A DNA stretch of 64,000 nt from Rhodobacter calidifons. GTDB lineage: Bacteria > Pseudomonadota > Alphaproteobacteria > Rhodobacterales > Rhodobacteraceae. How positions within the stretch are numbered: position 1 is the stretch's first letter; the number at the start of each line of letters is the position of its first letter. The stretch spans positions 124,001 through 188,000 of the forward strand of contig NZ_JAANHS010000005.1 of assembly GCF_011174775.1 (NCBI RefSeq). The letters run 5' to 3'. The position numbers and the translations under genes were made by a program. Below the pieces are notes generated by a model. That model saw only the letters and a program-made list of their open reading frames with translations, did not search any database and had not been told where the DNA came from. Positions 27,539 to 37,011 of this stretch are shown piece after piece.

Positions 27539-28567
27539 ATGACCCATCGCATCGCCATCCTCGGGGCCTCGGGCTATACGGGGGCAGAGCTTGTCCGCCT
27601 GATCGCGACGCATCCGTCGATGCGAATCGTGGCGCTTTCGGCAGACCGCAAGGCGGGGATGAGCATGGCCGAGGTGTTTCCGTTCCTGCGGCATCTGGAC
27701 CTGCCGAAGCTGGTGAAGATCGACGAGATCGATTTTGCCGATGTCGATCTGTGCTTCTGCGCGCTGCCTCATGCCACGACGCAGGAGGTGATCGCGGTTC
27801 TGCCCAGGTCCTTGCGGATCGTCGATCTGTCGGCGGACTTCCGGCTGCGGGATCCGGCAGAGTACGAGAAGTGGTATGGGCAGCCCCACGCGGCGGTCGA
27901 GATTCAGAAGGAGGCGGTCTATGGGCTGACCGAGTTCTACCGCGACGAGATCAGGGCGGCGCGGCTGGTGGCGGGGACGGGCTGCAACGCGGCAACCGGG
28001 CAGTACGCGCTGCGGCCCCTGATCGCGGCCGGGGTGATCGATCTGGACGATATCGTGATCGACCTGAAGGCGGGCGTTTCGGGGGCGGGGCGGTCGCTGA
28101 AGGAGAATCTGCTGCACGCGGAATTGTCCGGCGGCACGCACAGCTATTCGGCGGGCGGAAAGCATCGGCATCTGGGCGAGTTCGATCAGGAGTTCTCGAA
28201 GGTCGCGGGCCGCAAGGTCGAGGTGCAGTTCACACCGCATCTTCTGCCGATGAACCGGGGGATCCTGGCCACGGTCTATGTGAAGGGCGATGCGAAGATC
28301 GTCCACCAGACGCTTGAAAAGGCTTATGAAAACGAGCCTTTTCTGCAAGTGCTGCCCTTCGGGTCGCTGCCGTCCACGCGCGACATCGCGGGGTCGAACT
28401 TCTGCCATCTGGGGGTGATCGGCGACCGGAAACCGGGGCGCGCCGTGGTGGTGGCGGTGCTGGACAACCTGACCAAGGGGTCCAGTGGCCAGGCGATCCA
28501 GAACGCCAACCTGATGCTGGGCCTGCCCGAGACCGAAGGCTTGATGCTGGCGCCGGTCTTCCCCTGA
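27539..28567 (+). CDS. argC: N-acetyl-gamma-glutamyl-phosphate reductase
   Basis: 342 residues. NADPH-dependent third step of arginine synthesis. Visible: [15 protein letters not shown] at residues 6-20 (nucleotide fold), the catalytic Cys in [15 protein letters not shown] near residue 150, and [16 protein letters not shown]. The ATG at 27539 follows GTGCAGGAGCC. Arginine genes are not clustered here; argS lies about 2 kb downstream. Confidence 0.96.
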   Translation: MTHRIAILGASGYTGAELVRLIATHPSMRIVALSADRKAGMSMAEVFPFLRHLDLPKLVKIDEIDFADVDLCFCALPHATTQEVIAVLPRSLRIVDLSADFRLRDPAEYEKWYGQPHAAVEIQKEAVYGLTEFYRDEIRAARLVAGTGCNAATGQYALRPLIAAGVIDLDDIVIDLKAGVSGAGRSLKENLLHAELSGGTHSYSAGGKHRHLGEFDQEFSKVAGRKVEVQFTPHLLPMNRGILATVYVKGDAKIVHQTLEKAYENEPFLQVLPFGSLPSTRDIAGSNFCHLGVIGDRKPGRAVVVAVLDNLTKGSSGQAIQNANLMLGLPETEGLMLAPVFP

Positions 28568-28571
28568 CGAC

Positions 28572-28617
28572 TCGTCCTGCGCCTTCGGCTTGTCCTCGCG
28601 GGGGCGACGCGGGACGA
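28572..28617 (+). repeat. dispersed element C, copy 1 (3' hairpin of argC)
   Basis: Begins five bases after the argC stop. Arms TCGTCCTGCG (28572-28581) and CGCGGGACGA (28608-28617) pair with one mismatch around a core GCGCCTTCGGCTT that is also found at 49321-49333 downstream of rlmE. Probably an intergenic palindromic unit acting as a 3' stabilising structure. Confidence 0.6.
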
Positions 28618-28703
28618 AGGCACCGAGGAACGGGGGTTGACCAGGGTCAAGGCATACCCACCTTTGAGATGAGACAAGGCCGCGACGGCAAAGGGTGCAG
28701 GCA

Positions 28704-29186
28704 ATGACGGGCAGGCAGGAATTCCGCGGGTTGAAGGGGCTGAAGAAGCAGCGGCGCATCCAGGTGATCCTGCTGGCCGTGGTGGCGCTGATCGCAGCGA
28801 CGGGGCTGGTCGGTTATGCGATGCGGGACGGGATCAACTTCTTCCGCTCGCCGAGCCAGGTCGTGCAGGCGCCGCCACCGCCGGGCGAGGTCTTCCGCAT
28901 CGGCGGGCTGGTGGTCGAAGGCTCGATCCGGCGGGGCGAAGGCACCGAGGTCAGCTTTGCGGTGACCGACACCAATGCGACGGTTCCGGTGCGCTATTCG
29001 GGCATCCTGCCGGACCTGTTCGGCGAAGGGCAGGGCATGGTGGCACTGGGGCGGATGGAGGGCGATACCTTCGTGGCAACCGAGGTGCTGGCCAAGCATG
29101 ACGAGACCTACATGCCGAAGGAAGTGGTCGACGCGCTGAAGGAGCAGGGGGTCTATGTCGACCCCAAGGCCAGGCCCGAAAGCTGA
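28704..29186 (+). CDS. ccmE: cytochrome c-type biogenesis protein CcmE
   Basis: 160 residues. Periplasmic haem chaperone of system I cytochrome c maturation. A basic N-terminus (RGLKGLKKQRRIQ) is followed by one transmembrane helix (about 19-40), then the OB-fold. The haem-binding His is in VLAKHDETYMPKEV. ATG at 28704 chosen; an in-frame GTG at 28695 adds three residues. No other ccm gene is adjacent. Confidence 0.95.
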   Translation: MTGRQEFRGLKGLKKQRRIQVILLAVVALIAATGLVGYAMRDGINFFRSPSQVVQAPPPPGEVFRIGGLVVEGSIRRGEGTEVSFAVTDTNATVPVRYSGILPDLFGEGQGMVALGRMEGDTFVATEVLAKHDETYMPKEVVDALKEQGVYVDPKARPES

Positions 29187-29252
29187 GCGCACGGTCGGGC
29201 AGGGCGGCGTTAAGGCTGCCCGGGCAGGCTGTCCCCGTCAAAGGGGGTGCCC

Positions 29253-29864
29253 ATGCCGAATGTCCGTCAGATTGCCGAAGAGATCGTTGCCCGCGAGGGC
29301 GGTTTCGTGAACGACCCGGACGATCCGGGCAGGGCGACCAACCACGGGGTGACGATCGGGACGCTGCGGCGTCTGGGGATCGACGTGAACCGCGACAGCC
29401 GGATCGACGTGGCGGATGTGAAGGCCTTGACCCGGGCGCAGGCGGTCGAGATCTATCTGGAGCATTACTACAGGCGGCCGGGGATCGCGGCCTTGCCGGA
29501 GGTTGTGCAGGCCAGCGTCTTCGACATGTATGTGAATGCGGGCGCCAATGCGGTGAAGATCCTGCAACGCCTGCTGACCGACATGGGGTTCCCCTGTGAT
29601 CCCGACGGGGTGATCGGGCCGCAGACGATCCGGGCAGCGCAGATGGCCTGGGAGGCCGCGCCCGCGCATCTGGCGGATGCCTACGGGATCGCGCGGCGGA
29701 ACTACTACTACGCGCTGGCCGACAGCCGCCCGGCAAGCCGCAAGTTCGCCCGCCGGAAGGATGGCGGCAAGGGCGGCTGGATCACGCGGGCCGAGGAGTT
29801 CATATCACCGAAATACCATCTGACCGAGGCGCAGCATCGGGCGAGGGTCGCCGCATGGGGCTGA
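29253..29864 (+). CDS. GH108 peptidoglycan hydrolase, GTA-type endolysin
   Basis: 203 residues. The N-terminal GH108 domain has AREGGFVNDPDDPGRATNHG (catalytic Glu of EGG near residue 15); the C-terminal part (LADAYGIARRNYYYALADS) matches the PG_binding_3 domain of these lysozymes. It overlaps the next gene, a three-helix holin, by ten bases. An endolysin/holin pair of exactly these families, separate from the structural cluster, releases the gene transfer agent in Rhodobacter capsulatus. ATG at 29253 with AAGGGGG six bases upstream. Confidence 0.88.
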   Translation: MPNVRQIAEEIVAREGGFVNDPDDPGRATNHGVTIGTLRRLGIDVNRDSRIDVADVKALTRAQAVEIYLEHYYRRPGIAALPEVVQASVFDMYVNAGANAVKILQRLLTDMGFPCDPDGVIGPQTIRAAQMAWEAAPAHLADAYGIARRNYYYALADSRPASRKFARRKDGGKGGWITRAEEFISPKYHLTEAQHRARVAAWG

Positions 29865-30328
29865 TGGGCAAGTTGGTCGGCGGCGCCGGGTCGGTTGCGG
29901 CTCTGGGCGAGGCTGCGAAGGGGGTGGCAGAGGTCTTCGTGCCAAGCGCCACCAGGCGGATGGAGTATTCCGCCGAGGCGCAGATGGCGGCGCTGCGGCA
30001 GTTGGGTGAGGAGTATCAGCATCCCGCGTTGTCCTGGTTCGACCGGCTGGTGAACGGGTTGAACCGGCTGCCGCGGCCGTTTCTGGCCTTCGGGACAATC
30101 GGGCTGTTCGTCTATGCGATGGTGGACCCCGAGGCTTTCGCCTTCCGCATGGTGGGCCTGAACGCGGTGCCGGAGCCCCTGTGGTGGCTGCTGGGGGCGA
30201 TCGTCGCCTTCTACTTCGGGGCACGGGAGACGCATTACTTCCGCAACCGGACCGTCGTCTCGCCCTTCGCGGCATCGCCGGTTGCGCCAGAGGAGAACGC
30301 GGCGCTGGAGGAATGGCGGCGCGGCTGA
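29855..30328 (+). CDS. three-helix holin, GTA release type
   Basis: 157 residues. An N-terminal amphipathic/hydrophobic segment (GKLVGGAGSVAALGEAAKGV), then two clear helices (FLAFGTIGLFVYAMVDPEAF, and about WWLLGAIVAFYFGARET). This is the Holin_3TMs layout assigned to gene-transfer-agent release in R. capsulatus. It overlaps the endolysin gene, so lysis proteins are made together. In R. capsulatus such genes are controlled by CtrA/GafA; only a single TTAA half site was seen upstream. Confidence 0.85.
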   Translation: MGLMGKLVGGAGSVAALGEAAKGVAEVFVPSATRRMEYSAEAQMAALRQLGEEYQHPALSWFDRLVNGLNRLPRPFLAFGTIGLFVYAMVDPEAFAFRMVGLNAVPEPLWWLLGAIVAFYFGARETHYFRNRTVVSPFAASPVAPEENAALEEWRRG

Positions 30329-30347
30329 TGCCACTGGTGATCCTTGA

Positions 30348-30387
30348 CCTCTGATCGGGCCTCTGGCATGGCCAAGGGCATCAGAGG
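30348..30387 (+). promoter_or_regulatory. structured leader of argS
   Basis: CCTCTGAT (30348-30355) and ATCAGAGG (30380-30387) are perfect complements; the 24-base interior has its own GGCC / GGCC pairing. The hairpin ends ten bases before the argS ATG, where it may affect ribosome access. Confidence 0.4.
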
Positions 30388-30397
30388 ATGTGATCAA

Positions 30398-32140
30398 ATG
30401 AACCTGTTCGCCGATATCCGTGAGCTTGTGGTGGCCGAGCTGGAGGCGCTGATGGCCGAAGGCGTCCTGCCCTCGGGGCTGGACCTTTCTGCCGTGGCAG
30501 TCGAGCCGCCGCGCGATGCCGGGCACGGTCACATGGCGACCAATGCGGCGATGGTGCTGGCGAAACCGGCCGGGATGGCGCCGCGGGCGATCGCGGATGC
30601 GCTGGCGGTCAAGCTGATGGAGGATCCCCGGATCGCGGGGGCCGATGTGGCGGGGCCGGGGTTCCTGAACCTGCGGCTGGAACCGGCGGCCTGGCAGGGG
30701 CTGGTGCGCGAGGTGCTGGTGCAGGGGATCGGGTTTGGCCGGTCCCGGCTGGGCGCGGGGCGCAAGGTGAACGTGGAGTTCGTCAGCGCCAACCCCACGG
30801 GGCCGATGCATGTGGCCCATGCCCGGGGCGCGGTGGTGGGCGATGCGCTGGCCGCTTTGCTGGACTTTGCGGGCTATCAGGTCACGCGGGAATACTACAT
30901 CAACGACGGCGGGGGCCAGGTCGATGTGCTGGCCCGGTCGGCCTATGAGCGCTATCGCGAGGCGCATGGCCTCAGCCCCGAGATCGCCGAGGGGCTGTAT
31001 CCCGGCGACTATCTGATCCCGGTCGGCCAGGCGCTGAAGGACAGGTACGGCGACAGTCTTCTGGACCAGCCGGAAAGCGTCTGGCTGGCCGATGTTCGGA
31101 CCTTTGCCACCGACATGATGATGGCGATGATCCGCGAGGATCTGGCGGCGCTGGGCGTCACGATGGATGTCTATTCCAGCGAGAAGGCGCTGTATGGCAC
31201 GGGCCAGATCGAGGCGGCGATCGAGCGGCTGAAGGGGCTGGGGCTGATCTATCAGGGCGTGCTGGAGCCTCCGAAAGGCAAGGCGCCGGAAGACTGGGAG
31301 CCGCGCGAGCAGACGCTGTTCCGGTCAACCGCCTTCGGAGATGATCAGGATCGTCCGGTGCAGAAATCGGACGGCTCATGGACCTATTTCGCGCCGGATA
31401 TTGCCTATCACTACAACAAGGTGCAGCGCGGCTTCGATGAGTTGATCAACATCTTCGGCGCCGACCATGCGGGCTATGTCAAGCGGCTGAAGGCGATCGT
31501 CAGCGCGCTGTCCGAGAACAGGGTCGCGCTGGACATCAAGCTGATCCAGCTGGTCAAGCTTCTGAAGGGCGGGCAGATCGTCAAGATGTCCAAGCGCGCG
31601 GGCACCTTCGTCACCCTGCGCGACCTGATCGACGAGGTGGGCCCCGATGTCGTCCGCTTTGTCATGCTGACGCGGAAGAACGACGTGCCGCTGGACTTCG
31701 ACTTCGACAAGGTGACGGAACAGTCGAAGGACAACCCGGTCTTCTATGTCCAGTATGCCAATGCCCGCGTGAACTCGATCCTGCGGAAGGCGCGCGAGGC
31801 GGGGCTGGATGTGAGCGATGCCTCGCTTTCGGTCGCGCATCTGGCACATCTGGGCCACGAGGCGGAACTGGAGGTCATCCGCAAGCTGGGCGAATGGCCG
31901 CGGCTGGTGGAAATCGCCGCCAGAGGGCACGAGCCGCACCGGGTGGCCTTCTACCTGTATGAACTCGCCTCGGACTTCCACGGATTGTGGAACAAGGGCA
32001 ATGACGACGACAGCTTGCGGTTCATCCAGGAGGATACCGCAAAATCTCTGGCGAAAATCGCCCTTGCTCGGGCCGTGGGCGTTGTTATTTGCGCAGGCCT
32101 TGGTATCCTTGGCGTGACTCCGGCCGAGGAAATGCGCTGA
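30398..32140 (+). CDS. argS: arginyl-tRNA synthetase
   Basis: 580 residues, full length for bacterial ArgRS. Class I signatures: [20 protein letters not shown] (the HIGH-like HVAH, near residue 135) and [20 protein letters not shown] (KMSK, near residue 400); C-terminal DALR domain ending [19 protein letters not shown]. Start at 30398 ([10 protein letters not shown]). Heads a run argS-SPOR-nagZ-scpA-scpB conserved in Alphaproteobacteria. Confidence 0.97.
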   Translation: MNLFADIRELVVAELEALMAEGVLPSGLDLSAVAVEPPRDAGHGHMATNAAMVLAKPAGMAPRAIADALAVKLMEDPRIAGADVAGPGFLNLRLEPAAWQGLVREVLVQGIGFGRSRLGAGRKVNVEFVSANPTGPMHVAHARGAVVGDALAALLDFAGYQVTREYYINDGGGQVDVLARSAYERYREAHGLSPEIAEGLYPGDYLIPVGQALKDRYGDSLLDQPESVWLADVRTFATDMMMAMIREDLAALGVTMDVYSSEKALYGTGQIEAAIERLKGLGLIYQGVLEPPKGKAPEDWEPREQTLFRSTAFGDDQDRPVQKSDGSWTYFAPDIAYHYNKVQRGFDELINIFGADHAGYVKRLKAIVSALSENRVALDIKLIQLVKLLKGGQIVKMSKRAGTFVTLRDLIDEVGPDVVRFVMLTRKNDVPLDFDFDKVTEQSKDNPVFYVQYANARVNSILRKAREAGLDVSDASLSVAHLAHLGHEAELEVIRKLGEWPRLVEIAARGHEPHRVAFYLYELASDFHGLWNKGNDDDSLRFIQEDTAKSLAKIALARAVGVVICAGLGILGVTPAEEMR

Positions 32141-32210
32141 CCACAGGCGCCCAGGCCGATGCAGGACGATGCGAGGGGCGGAACAACCACCCCGCAGGCA
32201 GGGGCAGCAG

Positions 32211-33194
32211 ATGGCGGACGCGGATTATGATCTCGGCGGCGGCTTCCCACATGATGGGGCCGCGTCGTCGCGGTCCCTGCTTGACCCCGACCGCGCCGCG
32301 CGGGTGCAGCGCATCGTCAACATCGGTGGGGCGCTGACCTCTCTGGCGCTGGTCGTCGGCCTGGGGATCTGGGGCTACCGGCTGGCCGTGCGCGATGTGA
32401 ACGGCGTTCCGGTGATCCAGGCGATGGAAGGGCCGATGCGGATCGCCCCGGCCGACCCGGGCGGCGCGATTGCCGACCATCAGGGCCTTGCGGTCAACGA
32501 ACTGGCCGAGACCGGCGCCGCGACGCCGCCGCCCGAGCGGCTGGTTCTGGCGCCGCGTCCGATCGATCTGTTGCCCGAGGATGCTGCGGGTCTGGCGGGG
32601 ATGCTGCAACCGGGGCTGACCGAGGCTTCGGCGCCGACCGGGGCGCTCCCCGCAGGGCAGGATCTTGCGCTGGCCGCGGCGCCGCCCACCGAAAGCGCCG
32701 ATCCGACCGAGATCGCCATTGACGCCGCCCTGGCCGAGGCGCTGGGCGAAATCCCCGATGCGGCCCTTTACGATCCGTCCGTCGAGCTTGCGCTGGACCT
32801 GGACGCGCCGGAACCGGCCCCGGCGGGGGCAATGGTCGTCTCGATCCGTCCGAAGGCGCGGCCCGGGGCGCGTGCGGCGGTGGCACCGGCGCCCGTCGCG
32901 GCGCTGCCTGCGGCCAGCGAGGTCGATCCCGCCACGATCCGGCCCGGCACGCGCCTGGTGCAGTTCGGGACCTTCGACACCGCCGAAGAGGCGCGGGCAG
33001 CCTGGGCGCGGTTGCAGGGCCGCTTCGGCGAGGTGATGGCGGGCAAGTCGCCGGTCGTCCAGCCGGCCGAAAGCGGCGGGCGGACCTTCTACCGTCTGCG
33101 CGGCCATGGCTTCGAGGGCGAGGACGACGCGCGCCGGTTCTGTTCGGCCTTCGTGGCGGAGGGCGCGACCTGCATCCCCGTTCCGCACAAATGA
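32211..33194 (+). CDS. SPOR domain membrane protein
   Basis: 327 residues: cytoplasmic N-terminus, one transmembrane helix (about residues 39-57, IGGALTSLALVVGLGIWGY), a long Ala/Pro-rich periplasmic linker, and a C-terminal SPOR domain (about 250-327: GTRLVQFGTFDTAEEARAAW ending FVAEGATCIPVP). SPOR domains bind denuded glycan strands at the septum, so a role in division or wall remodelling is likely. Its stop overlaps the nagZ start by four bases. Confidence 0.88.
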   Translation: MADADYDLGGGFPHDGAASSRSLLDPDRAARVQRIVNIGGALTSLALVVGLGIWGYRLAVRDVNGVPVIQAMEGPMRIAPADPGGAIADHQGLAVNELAETGAATPPPERLVLAPRPIDLLPEDAAGLAGMLQPGLTEASAPTGALPAGQDLALAAAPPTESADPTEIAIDAALAEALGEIPDAALYDPSVELALDLDAPEPAPAGAMVVSIRPKARPGARAAVAPAPVAALPAASEVDPATIRPGTRLVQFGTFDTAEEARAAWARLQGRFGEVMAGKSPVVQPAESGGRTFYRLRGHGFEGEDDARRFCSAFVAEGATCIPVPHK

Positions 33195-34198
33195 CCCTTG
33201 GGGCAGGTGTCGGAACCGGGGCGGCGATCTTCGGCTGTGCGGGGCCGGAACTCTTGCCCGACGAACGCCGCTTCTTTCGCGAGGCCGATCCGTTCGGCTT
33301 CATCCTCTTTGCCCGCAATGTCGAGGATCCCGCGCAGCTGCGCCGCCTGACCGATGACCTGCGCGCGGCGGTGGGCCGTGCGGCGCCGATCCTGGTTGAT
33401 CAGGAAGGCGGCCGCGTCCAGCGCCTGCGCGCGCCGCACTGGCGCGAATGGGCCCCGCCTCTGGATACGGTGGCGGCTGCGGGCTCGGTCGCGGCGGCCG
33501 AACGGCAGATGCGGCTGCGGGCCATGGTCATCGCGGCGGAACTGGCGGCGGTGGGGATCGATGCCGACTGCATCCCGACGCTGGACGTGGCGCGGCCCGG
33601 GACGCATCCCTTCCTGCTGAACCGCTGCTATGGGCGCGACCCGGAGACCGTGACGCGGATCGGGCGCGCGGTGGCCGAGGGGCTGATGGCGGGCGGCGTC
33701 CTGCCGGTGATGAAGCACATGCCGGGGCACGGACTGAGCCAGGTCGATACCCACCACGATCTGCCCAGGGTCACGGTGTCGCGGGCAGAGCTGGAATCCG
33801 TCGATTTCGCGCCGTTCCGCGCCTTGTCCGACCTGCCGATGGCCATGACTGCGCATCTGGTCTTTGCCGCGCTGGACCCGGATCGGCCGGCGACGCAATC
33901 TCCGGAAATGGTCCGGGTGATCCGCGAGGAGATCGGGTTCCAGGGGCTTCTGATGTCGGACGACCTGAACATGCAGGCCCTGTCGGGCAAGCTGGCCGAG
34001 CGCACGGCGCGGACCATCGCTGCGGGGGTTGACATCGCGCTGCATTGCAAGGGCGACCTGGACGAGATGATTGCGGTTGCCGGGGCCGCCGGGACCATGG
34101 GTCCGCAGACCCGCGCCCGGGCCGAGGCGGCCCTGGCCGCGCGCCGGTTGGCTAAGGTCGATCTGAAGGCGGCGCTGGCGGAACTGGCGCATGGCTGA
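33191..34198 (+). CDS. nagZ: beta-N-acetylhexosaminidase NagZ
   Basis: 335 residues, GH3. Removes N-acetylglucosamine from anhydro-muropeptides in cytoplasmic peptidoglycan recycling. Motifs: ILVDQEGGRVQRLRAPH near residue 70, the catalytic loop VMKHMPGHGLSQVDTHHDLP (Asp and His of the D-x-H dyad), and LLMSDDLNMQALSG with the nucleophile Asp. No signal peptide. ATGA overlap with the SPOR gene and an eight-base overlap with scpA. Confidence 0.96.
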   Translation: MTLGAGVGTGAAIFGCAGPELLPDERRFFREADPFGFILFARNVEDPAQLRRLTDDLRAAVGRAAPILVDQEGGRVQRLRAPHWREWAPPLDTVAAAGSVAAAERQMRLRAMVIAAELAAVGIDADCIPTLDVARPGTHPFLLNRCYGRDPETVTRIGRAVAEGLMAGGVLPVMKHMPGHGLSQVDTHHDLPRVTVSRAELESVDFAPFRALSDLPMAMTAHLVFAALDPDRPATQSPEMVRVIREEIGFQGLLMSDDLNMQALSGKLAERTARTIAAGVDIALHCKGDLDEMIAVAGAAGTMGPQTRARAEAALAARRLAKVDLKAALAELAHG

Positions 34199-34982
34199 GG
34201 CAGACTGGGACCAGCCCGAACGCATCGCGCCCGAGGACCGGCTGGCCTCCGAGGCGCTGATCGTCGATGTCGACGGATTCGAGGGGCCACTGGACCTGCT
34301 GCTGACGCTGAGCCGCACGCAGAAGGTGGATCTGCGCAGGATTTCCGTTCTGAAGCTGGCCGAGCAGTATCTGGGCTTTGTCGAACGGGCGCGGTCGCTG
34401 CGGATCGAACTGGCGGCGGACTATCTGGTGATGGCGGCCTGGCTGGCCTTCCTGAAATCGCGGCTGCTGCTGCCGCCGGAACCGGGAGACGAGGGGCCAA
34501 GCGCAGAGGATCTGGCGGCGCATCTGGCCTTTCAGCTGGAACGCTTGCAGGCGATGCGCGATGCGGCGGCGCGGCTGATGGGGCGCGACCAGCTGGGGCG
34601 CGACTTCTTCGCCCGCGGCATCCCCGAGGACATGACGCATCATCGCAAGGTCGTCTGGACGGCCACGCTTCTGGACCTGATGCGCGCCTATGCCCGGATC
34701 CGCACCAGGGACGAGTTCCGCCCCTTTGTGCTGGACCGCGAACATGTCTACACCATGGAACAGGCGCTGGAGCGGATGCGCGGGCTGATCGGCTATGCCG
34801 GCGACTGGGCGACGCTGGTCAGCTTCCTGCCCGAGGGCTGGGATGTCAGCCCGATGGCGCGGCGTTCGGCTCTGGCAGCGCATTTCGCCGCGGTGCTGGA
34901 ACTGGCGAAAAGCGGGCAGGTGCGCCTGCGCCAGAGCGAGACCTTCGCGCCCATCGAACTGCGGCTGAAGGACGGCAGATGA
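34191..34982 (+). CDS. scpA: segregation and condensation protein A
   Basis: 263 residues. Kleisin subunit of the SMC condensin. N-terminal signature LIVDVDGFEGPLDLLLTLSR near residue 24, then VDLRRISVLKLAEQYL and ADYLVMAAWLAFLKSRLLLP. The C-terminal winged helix binds the SMC head. Overlaps nagZ by eight bases and scpB by four. smc is not in the window. Confidence 0.95.
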   Translation: MAEADWDQPERIAPEDRLASEALIVDVDGFEGPLDLLLTLSRTQKVDLRRISVLKLAEQYLGFVERARSLRIELAADYLVMAAWLAFLKSRLLLPPEPGDEGPSAEDLAAHLAFQLERLQAMRDAAARLMGRDQLGRDFFARGIPEDMTHHRKVVWTATLLDLMRAYARIRTRDEFRPFVLDREHVYTMEQALERMRGLIGYAGDWATLVSFLPEGWDVSPMARRSALAAHFAAVLELAKSGQVRLRQSETFAPIELRLKDGR

Positions 34983-35626
34983 CCTCGGACCCGACGACCC
35001 CGGCAGACAGCCTTTTCGACGCCCCGCCCATGGGCGAGCAGGAGCGGATGGTCGAGGCGATCCTCTTTGCCAGTGCCGAGCCGGTGCCGCTGGCCGAACT
35101 GGTGGCGCGGATGCCGCATGGCTCGGACCCGGCCGAGGCGCTGGCGCATCTGCGCCGCCGCTACGAGGGGCGCGGGGTGAACCTGGTCCGGGTGGGCGAT
35201 GCCTGGGCCTTCCGCACCGCGCCGGACCTGGGGTTCCTGATGCGGCGCGAGACGGTCGAGACGCGCAAACTGTCGCGCGCGGCGATCGAGACCCTGGCGA
35301 TCATCGCCTATCACCAGCCGGTGACGCGGGCGGAAATCGAGGAGATCCGTGGGGTTGCGGTCAGCCGCGGCACGGTGGACCAGCTCTTGGAGCTGAACTG
35401 GATCCGCCTGGGCCGGCGCCGGATGACCCCCGGCCGCCCGGTGACCTTTGTCGTCACCGAAACCTTTCTCGATCATTTCGGCCTGGAATCCGCCCGCGAT
35501 CTTCCGGGGCTGAAGGAGCTTCGCGCCGCCGGGCTTCTGGACAACCGGCCCGCGCCCGGCCAGTCCTTGCCCGGCGACGACGAGGACGAGGCCACGACCG
35601 GCCAGAGCGAACTCTTCGAGGACTGA
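34979..35626 (+). CDS. scpB: segregation and condensation protein B
   Basis: 215 residues. Two winged helices that dimerise and bind the ScpA linker. Signature parts: MVEAILFASAEPVPLAELVA near residue 20, LSRAAIETLAIIAYHQPVTR and IEEIRGVAVSRGTVDQLLEL near residue 100, and GRPVTFVVTETFLDHFGL. ATGA overlap with scpA. The acidic C-terminal tail is common in this order. Confidence 0.95.
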   Translation: MTSDPTTPADSLFDAPPMGEQERMVEAILFASAEPVPLAELVARMPHGSDPAEALAHLRRRYEGRGVNLVRVGDAWAFRTAPDLGFLMRRETVETRKLSRAAIETLAIIAYHQPVTRAEIEEIRGVAVSRGTVDQLLELNWIRLGRRRMTPGRPVTFVVTETFLDHFGLESARDLPGLKELRAAGLLDNRPAPGQSLPGDDEDEATTGQSELFED

Positions 35627-35638
35627 ACGGAGGCAGGC

Positions 35639-35839
35639 ATGGACCTGAACCGGCTTTTCAACATGCTGACCCGGATGTTCATTCGCAGCGCGACCAAGGC
35701 GGGCGTCGATCATGCCGCGCGCAAGGGCAAGCCCGAGGCTGGGATGACGCCCGAAGAGCGCCAGCAGGCCCGGCGGGCGCGCGATCTGGCGACACGGGCG
35801 CAAAAGGCGCAGCAGCTGGTGCGCCGGCTGTGGCGCTAG
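35639..35839 (+). CDS. small basic protein of unknown function downstream of scpB
   Basis: 66 residues: MDLNRLFNMLTRMFIRSATK then a strongly basic helical part (EERQQARRARDLATRAQKAQ) ending QLVRRLWR. The N-terminal 18 residues could form an amphipathic helix. GGAGGC lies just upstream of the ATG, 12 bases after scpB. Many alphaproteobacteria have tatA here; this protein lacks the TatA helix and hinge. No function can be assigned; the charge suggests nucleic acid or membrane contact. Confidence 0.7.
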   Translation: MDLNRLFNMLTRMFIRSATKAGVDHAARKGKPEAGMTPEERQQARRARDLATRAQKAQQLVRRLWR

Positions 35840-35864
35840 CCCTGCCGCGCCGACTGGGCCGCCG

Positions 35865-36944
35865 TCAGCCCGACCGGAACTGCTTGGCAAGCTTCAGCCC
35901 CTGGCCCTGATAGTTCGAGGCGATGCCCGCGCCGTAAAGGGTCTCGGGCCGTTCGGCCATGCGTTCATAGACCAGCCGGCCCACGACCTGCCCGTGTTCC
36001 AGCACAAAGGGCGCCTCATGGCAGCGCACTTCCAGCACCCCGCGCGAACCCGCACCCCCCGCAGCCGCATGGCCGAAACCGGGGTCGAAGAAGCCCGCGT
36101 AATGCACGCGGAATTCGCCCACCATCGCCAGATAGGGCGCCATTTCGGCGGCATAGTCGGGGGGGATCGTCACCGCCTCGCGGCTGACCAGGATGTAGAA
36201 GGCGCCGGGATCCAGGATGATGCGGCCTTCGCTTGTGTGCAGCTCCTCCCAGAAATCCTGCGCCGGGTAATGGCCGATCCGGTCCAGATCGACGACCCCG
36301 GTATGCGGCTTGGCCCGGTAGCCGACCAGCGTGCCGGTGGCGGGTTTCAGATCGACGGAAAAGCCCAGGCCTTCGGAAATCACCGCCGCGCCCGAGACCA
36401 GCGGATCGGCGGCATGCAGCGCCGTCAGCTCGGCATCCGAAAGTACCGCATGACCCCGGCGGAAGCGGATCTGGTTCAGGCGCTGACCTTCGCGCACCAG
36501 GACCGAAAAGCTGCGCGGGCAGACCTCGGCATAAAGCGGGCCGGTGTAACCTTCGGGAATCCGGTCGAATTCGCTGCCGCCATCGGTGATGGTGCGGGTC
36601 AGAAGGTCCAACCGGCCGGACGAGCTTTTGGCATTGGCAACCGCTGTCACGCCCGGGGGCAGGGCCAGGCTTTCGGCCAGCGGGATGACATAGACGCAGT
36701 TCTTTTCCAGCACCGCGCCCTCGGCAAGGTTCACCCGGTGCATGGTGAATTCCGCCAGCCGGTCCTGCACCCGGCGACCGTGACCGGCCAGGAACGAGGC
36801 CCGCACGCGGTAGGCCACCGGGCCGAGCCGCAGGTCAAGGCTGGCGGGCTGGATCTGGTCGTCGCGGATCGCGGGGCTGGCGGACAGCGCGCCCCGACTG
36901 ATCAGCTGGCGCAGCGCCTGGGCGGGCAGGACTCCGGATGTCAT
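35865..36944 (-). CDS. dcd: 2'-deoxycytidine 5'-triphosphate deaminase, two-domain type
   Basis: 359 residues, twice the length of E. coli Dcd (193) and typical for the alphaproteobacterial DCD family. The first half has IQPASLDLRLGPVAYRVRAS and NAKSSSGRLDLLTRTITDGG with SEFDRIPEGYTGPLYAEV, the nucleotide-binding and catalytic region. The second half repeats the trimeric dUTPase-like fold, with FFDPGFGH and EVRCHEAPFVLEHGQVVGRL. Product dUTP feeds dTMP synthesis. Convergent with the scpB run. Confidence 0.9.
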   Translation of the reverse strand: MTSGVLPAQALRQLISRGALSASPAIRDDQIQPASLDLRLGPVAYRVRASFLAGHGRRVQDRLAEFTMHRVNLAEGAVLEKNCVYVIPLAESLALPPGVTAVANAKSSSGRLDLLTRTITDGGSEFDRIPEGYTGPLYAEVCPRSFSVLVREGQRLNQIRFRRGHAVLSDAELTALHAADPLVSGAAVISEGLGFSVDLKPATGTLVGYRAKPHTGVVDLDRIGHYPAQDFWEELHTSEGRIILDPGAFYILVSREAVTIPPDYAAEMAPYLAMVGEFRVHYAGFFDPGFGHAAAGGAGSRGVLEVRCHEAPFVLEHGQVVGRLVYERMAERPETLYGAGIASNYQGQGLKLAKQFRSG

Positions 36945-36972
36945 GACGCCCTCCCACAGGCCGGATGTGAAA

Positions 36973-37003
36973 CCGCCCGCGCTGCCGGATGGCAGGCGGG
37001 CGG
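36973..37003 (-). terminator. hairpin terminator after tRNA-Pro
   Basis: CCGCCCGC (36973-36980) pairs with GCGGGCGG (36996-37003), with an inner CTGCC / GGCAG pairing, giving a 13-base stem. It lies nine bases past the 3' end of the tRNA gene on its strand and is flanked by TTTC on the minus strand and GTTTTC on the plus. Confidence 0.65.
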
Positions 37004-37011
37004 GTTTTCGA

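Noticed and set aside
30329-30397. T-box riboswitch for argS
   Set aside because: The region is about 70 bases with no T-box sequence, specifier loop or terminator; T-boxes are also not expected in this group.
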